Assembly: GCA_025350055.1 (NCBI GenBank)
Contig: JANXYK010000011.1
Coordinates: 1 to 64,000, forward strand
DNA: 64,000 nt
Reading direction: 5' to 3'
DNA from: Gammaproteobacteria bacterium
GTDB lineage: Bacteria > Pseudomonadota > Gammaproteobacteria > Steroidobacterales > Steroidobacteraceae
Made by a program: the position numbers and the translations under genes. Positions 62,673-64,000 of this stretch are shown in pieces. How positions within the stretch are numbered: position 1 is the first letter of the stretch; every line of letters starts with the position of its first letter. The notes beneath the pieces were generated by a model. The model had not been told where the DNA came from. It ran no database searches and saw only the letters and a list, made by a program, of their open reading frames with translations.

Positions 62673-63281
62673 ATGTCAGCGTATAGAAATCTCGGAATCC
62701 TGGCCGCCACCGCTGCTGTAGCGCTCAGCGGTTGTGCCTTGCAGGCGCGCACCGATAGCGATGCCAAAGCTTCCGTGGGCATGTGCCACACTTACACATT
62801 TGGCGATACCGAGCAGAAGCATCCCGACTCTGCGCCGGCCTTCGGCAATCCCTTGAATGAAAAGCGCCTGCGCGAAGCGATCCAGGCGAAGCTGAACGAG
62901 CGCGGCATGCAACCCGCCACGGAATCGGCGGCCGATTGCGCCGTGGGTTATGCGATCGGCTCGCGCCTCGCACTCGATGATGCCTATCCGCGCGCCGGTT
63001 GGGGCTGGAGCTGGGGCATGGGTTGGGGCTGGGGCCGTCGCGGCAGTTTCGGTTCGCTGGCCTGGGATTCCGGTCCGCGTGACTACCGTGAAGGCCGGGT
63101 ATCGGTGAATCTCTACAACGCCCACAGCCACGAAGCCCTCTGGCATGCCTATGTCGATGTGGACGTCACACGCCTGACTGGCGCCGAAGCCGAAAAGCGC
63201 ATCAATGAAGCGGTCGCGGCCATCTTTGCCAAGTTTCCCGCTGCTGCGGTAGCTACGGCAACCCCGGCGGTGAAGAGCTGA
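62673..63281 (+). CDS. DUF4136 lipoprotein
   Basis: Predicted lipoprotein of 202 aa with lipobox ALSGC (Cys21). The DUF4136 core follows: YTFGDTEQKHPD, LREAIQAKLNERGMQPATESAADCAVGY, and after it VNLYNAHSHEALWHAYVDVDVTRLTGAEAEKRINEAVAAIFAKFP. An unusual Gly/Trp-rich strip, GWGWSWGMGWGWGRRG, sits at about residues 110-125, where the family often has a glycine-rich loop. Function unknown; probably envelope associated. AGGAGGGG before the ATG makes the start clear. Confidence 0.88.
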   Translation: MSAYRNLGILAATAAVALSGCALQARTDSDAKASVGMCHTYTFGDTEQKHPDSAPAFGNPLNEKRLREAIQAKLNERGMQPATESAADCAVGYAIGSRLALDDAYPRAGWGWSWGMGWGWGRRGSFGSLAWDSGPRDYREGRVSVNLYNAHSHEALWHAYVDVDVTRLTGAEAEKRINEAVAAIFAKFPAAAVATATPAVKS

Positions 63282-63294
63282 GGTAAGGCTTACG

Positions 63295-63326
63295 CATGAC
63301 GGCGCCACGATTACGGCGCCGTCATG
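63295..63326 (+). repeat. Perfect 12-bp inverted repeat
   Basis: CATGACGGCGCC at 63295-63306 and its exact complement GGCGCCGTCATG at 63315-63326 enclose an 8-nt loop, 13 bp after the DUF4136 stop codon. There is no T run on either side, so it may be a transcript-end stabiliser or a factor-dependent terminator rather than an intrinsic terminator. Confidence 0.6.
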
Positions 63327-63412
63327 ATTAAGCGCATGTCACGAACGGATTGCTCCTGGCAGGTAATACTCTGAGCCGCCCGCAAGGGTTCAATCAATTC
63401 AGGAGCAATGCA

Positions 63413-63649
63413 ATGAAATCCCAGATCGCCGTTGTCGCAGCTGCCGTGGCTGCGCTGTCCGCCGCCCCCATGTTCGCCCTGGCCGCTGATGCCGCGGCGC
63501 CGGCTGCCGCTCCGGCTGCAACGGCTCCTGCCGCCAAGCCTGCCGCTTCGGCCGATGCCAAGAAGAGTGGCCACAAGGGGCACCACCACCACCACGCGCA
63601 TGCCAAGGGTAGTGATGCCAGCGCGGCACCGGCCAGCCCGACCAAGTAA
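63413..63649 (+). CDS. Small secreted Ala/His-rich protein
   Basis: A 78-aa protein with a Sec signal peptide (MKSQIAVVAAAVAALSAAPMFALAADA). The mature peptide is low complexity: Ala/Pro repeats, then a Lys-Ser-Gly-His-Lys-Gly segment with five consecutive histidines and HAHAKG. The histidine cluster could bind nickel, zinc or copper in the periplasm. The AGGAG site at 63401-63405 and the ATG at 63413 are clear, and an intrinsic terminator follows 27 bp after the stop, supporting a single-gene transcript. No named family. Confidence 0.78.
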   Translation: MKSQIAVVAAAVAALSAAPMFALAADAAAPAAAPAATAPAAKPAASADAKKSGHKGHHHHHAHAKGSDASAAPASPTK

Positions 63650-63676
63650 GACATCCCCTTACAGACTGGTTTGGAG

Positions 63677-63704
63677 CAGGGCGCCACGGGGCGCCCTGTT
63701 TTTT
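63677..63704 (+). terminator. Rho-independent terminator
   Basis: Perfect 9-bp stem CAGGGCGCC (63677-63685) and GGCGCCCTG (63690-63698) with loop ACGG, followed by six T at 63699-63704. It ends the transcript of the small His-rich secreted protein. Confidence 0.9.
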
Positions 63705-63799
63705 GCGGCACTATATGCGCGCCGAAGGATCACAATAGCGGTAAGCAATGCAGCGGCGAACAGCTTCGCCGGACGTTGCCGACTAGCGAGGGTATCAAG

Positions 63800-64000
63800 A
63801 TGGCACCTGCTGAACCGGCTGTAATTTCGCGGCCCACGCGCTTCCTGTTGCCGGCACTGCTGCTGTTGCTCGGCGCACTGCTGTACGCCGTGCGCGCGAG
63901 CGCCGATGTCGGTATCGGCGACGACCCGCCGGGTCGCGTGGCGCGCGTCAATCTGCTCGATGGCCACGGCTCGGTGCAACTCGCGGGCAGCGAGAGCTGG
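63800..64000 (+). CDS. DUF6600/FecR-like exported protein (partial, cut by window end)
   Basis: The first 67 codons of a rightward gene that runs off the window. It starts with ATG at 63800 after GAGGG. The N-terminus is a signal peptide or anchor (RFLLPALLLLLGALLYAVRASA), followed by DDPPGRVARVNLLDGHGSVQLAGSESW, which matches the opening of DUF6600 proteins where a DPPxRVxRL segment leads to a FecR-like GSV-x-P strand. Function unknown; probably periplasmic. Confidence 0.7.
   Translation, partial: MAPAEPAVISRPTRFLLPALLLLLGALLYAVRASADVGIGDDPPGRVARVNLLDGHGSVQLAGSESW

Noticed and set aside
1-64000. tRNA, rRNA, insertion sequences, integrases or attachment sites
   Set aside because: No tRNA-like cloverleaf or CCA-ended stem, no rRNA sequence, no transposase or integrase motifs, and no terminal inverted repeats were noticed.

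Overview
The window is a 64-kb stretch of GC-rich chromosome from a Gram-negative, probably aerobic bacterium. The clues are lipoproteins, TonB-dependent outer-membrane import, Sec and Tat signal peptides, LPS-type glycosyltransfer, a GltBD glutamate synthase and a YceH homologue. The mix of many exported peptidases, a CxxCH-rich cytochrome and a TonB receptor of the EVIVTGSRI type suggests a gammaproteobacterium near Steroidobacterales, Nevskiales or Xanthomonadales. That placement is inference, not shown by a marker gene. No rRNA, tRNA, CRISPR array, insertion sequence or phage was seen.

Layout. 0-6.5 kb: a three-copy PhoB-box-like promoter precedes a PAP2 phosphatase and a GT4 glycosyltransferase. 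Then come a receiver domain fused to a membrane anchor and periplasmic domain, a YheT-type hydrolase, and a leftward pair for glycerophosphodiester and glycerol-3-phosphate metabolism. Together these look like lipid remodelling and phosphate salvage. 6.5-25 kb: exported enzymes, including a PQQ-type sugar dehydrogenase lipoprotein, bactofilin, a SPOR lipoprotein, an M16 pair, M61, S10, S1C and M28 peptidases, an amine oxidase, and a GMC oxidoreductase with its small subunit. 25-28 kb: small conserved genes, including a ribbon-helix-helix-like gene behind three tandem octamers, and a LysE exporter. 28-34 kb: gltBD. 34-44 kb: histidine phosphatase, LPS-type glycosyltransferase, orphan ParB-like protein, NamZ-like protein, DOMON-like protein, cupin, PBP4-like carboxypeptidase, M3 peptidase and SDR. 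44-50 kb: a LytS/LytR-type two-component pair whose kinase has a 3' frameshift, an unknown protein, and a TonB-dependent receptor with an internal frameshift.

50.4-57.6 kb is the standout: one leftward open frame of up to 2,392 codons encoding an exported protein with 74 CxxCH motifs plus one CX4CH and one CX3CH by hand count. Much of it is built from 7-motif (220-221 aa) and 9-motif (281-285 aa) repeats. If haem is attached at these sites, this is an exceptionally large multihaem c-type cytochrome and the best candidate here for an undescribed electron-transfer system. No porin, cytochrome-maturation or quinol-oxidising partner lies in the window.

57.7-64 kb: a conserved Cys-rich small protein, YceH, glyoxalase I and an FKBP isomerase (the last three translationally overlapping, leftward), then rightward a GIY-YIG-like protein, a diguanylate cyclase, free methionine-R-sulfoxide reductase, a 30-residue membrane peptide, a DUF4136 lipoprotein, a His-rich secreted peptide with a clear terminator, and the start of a DUF6600-like protein cut by the window edge.
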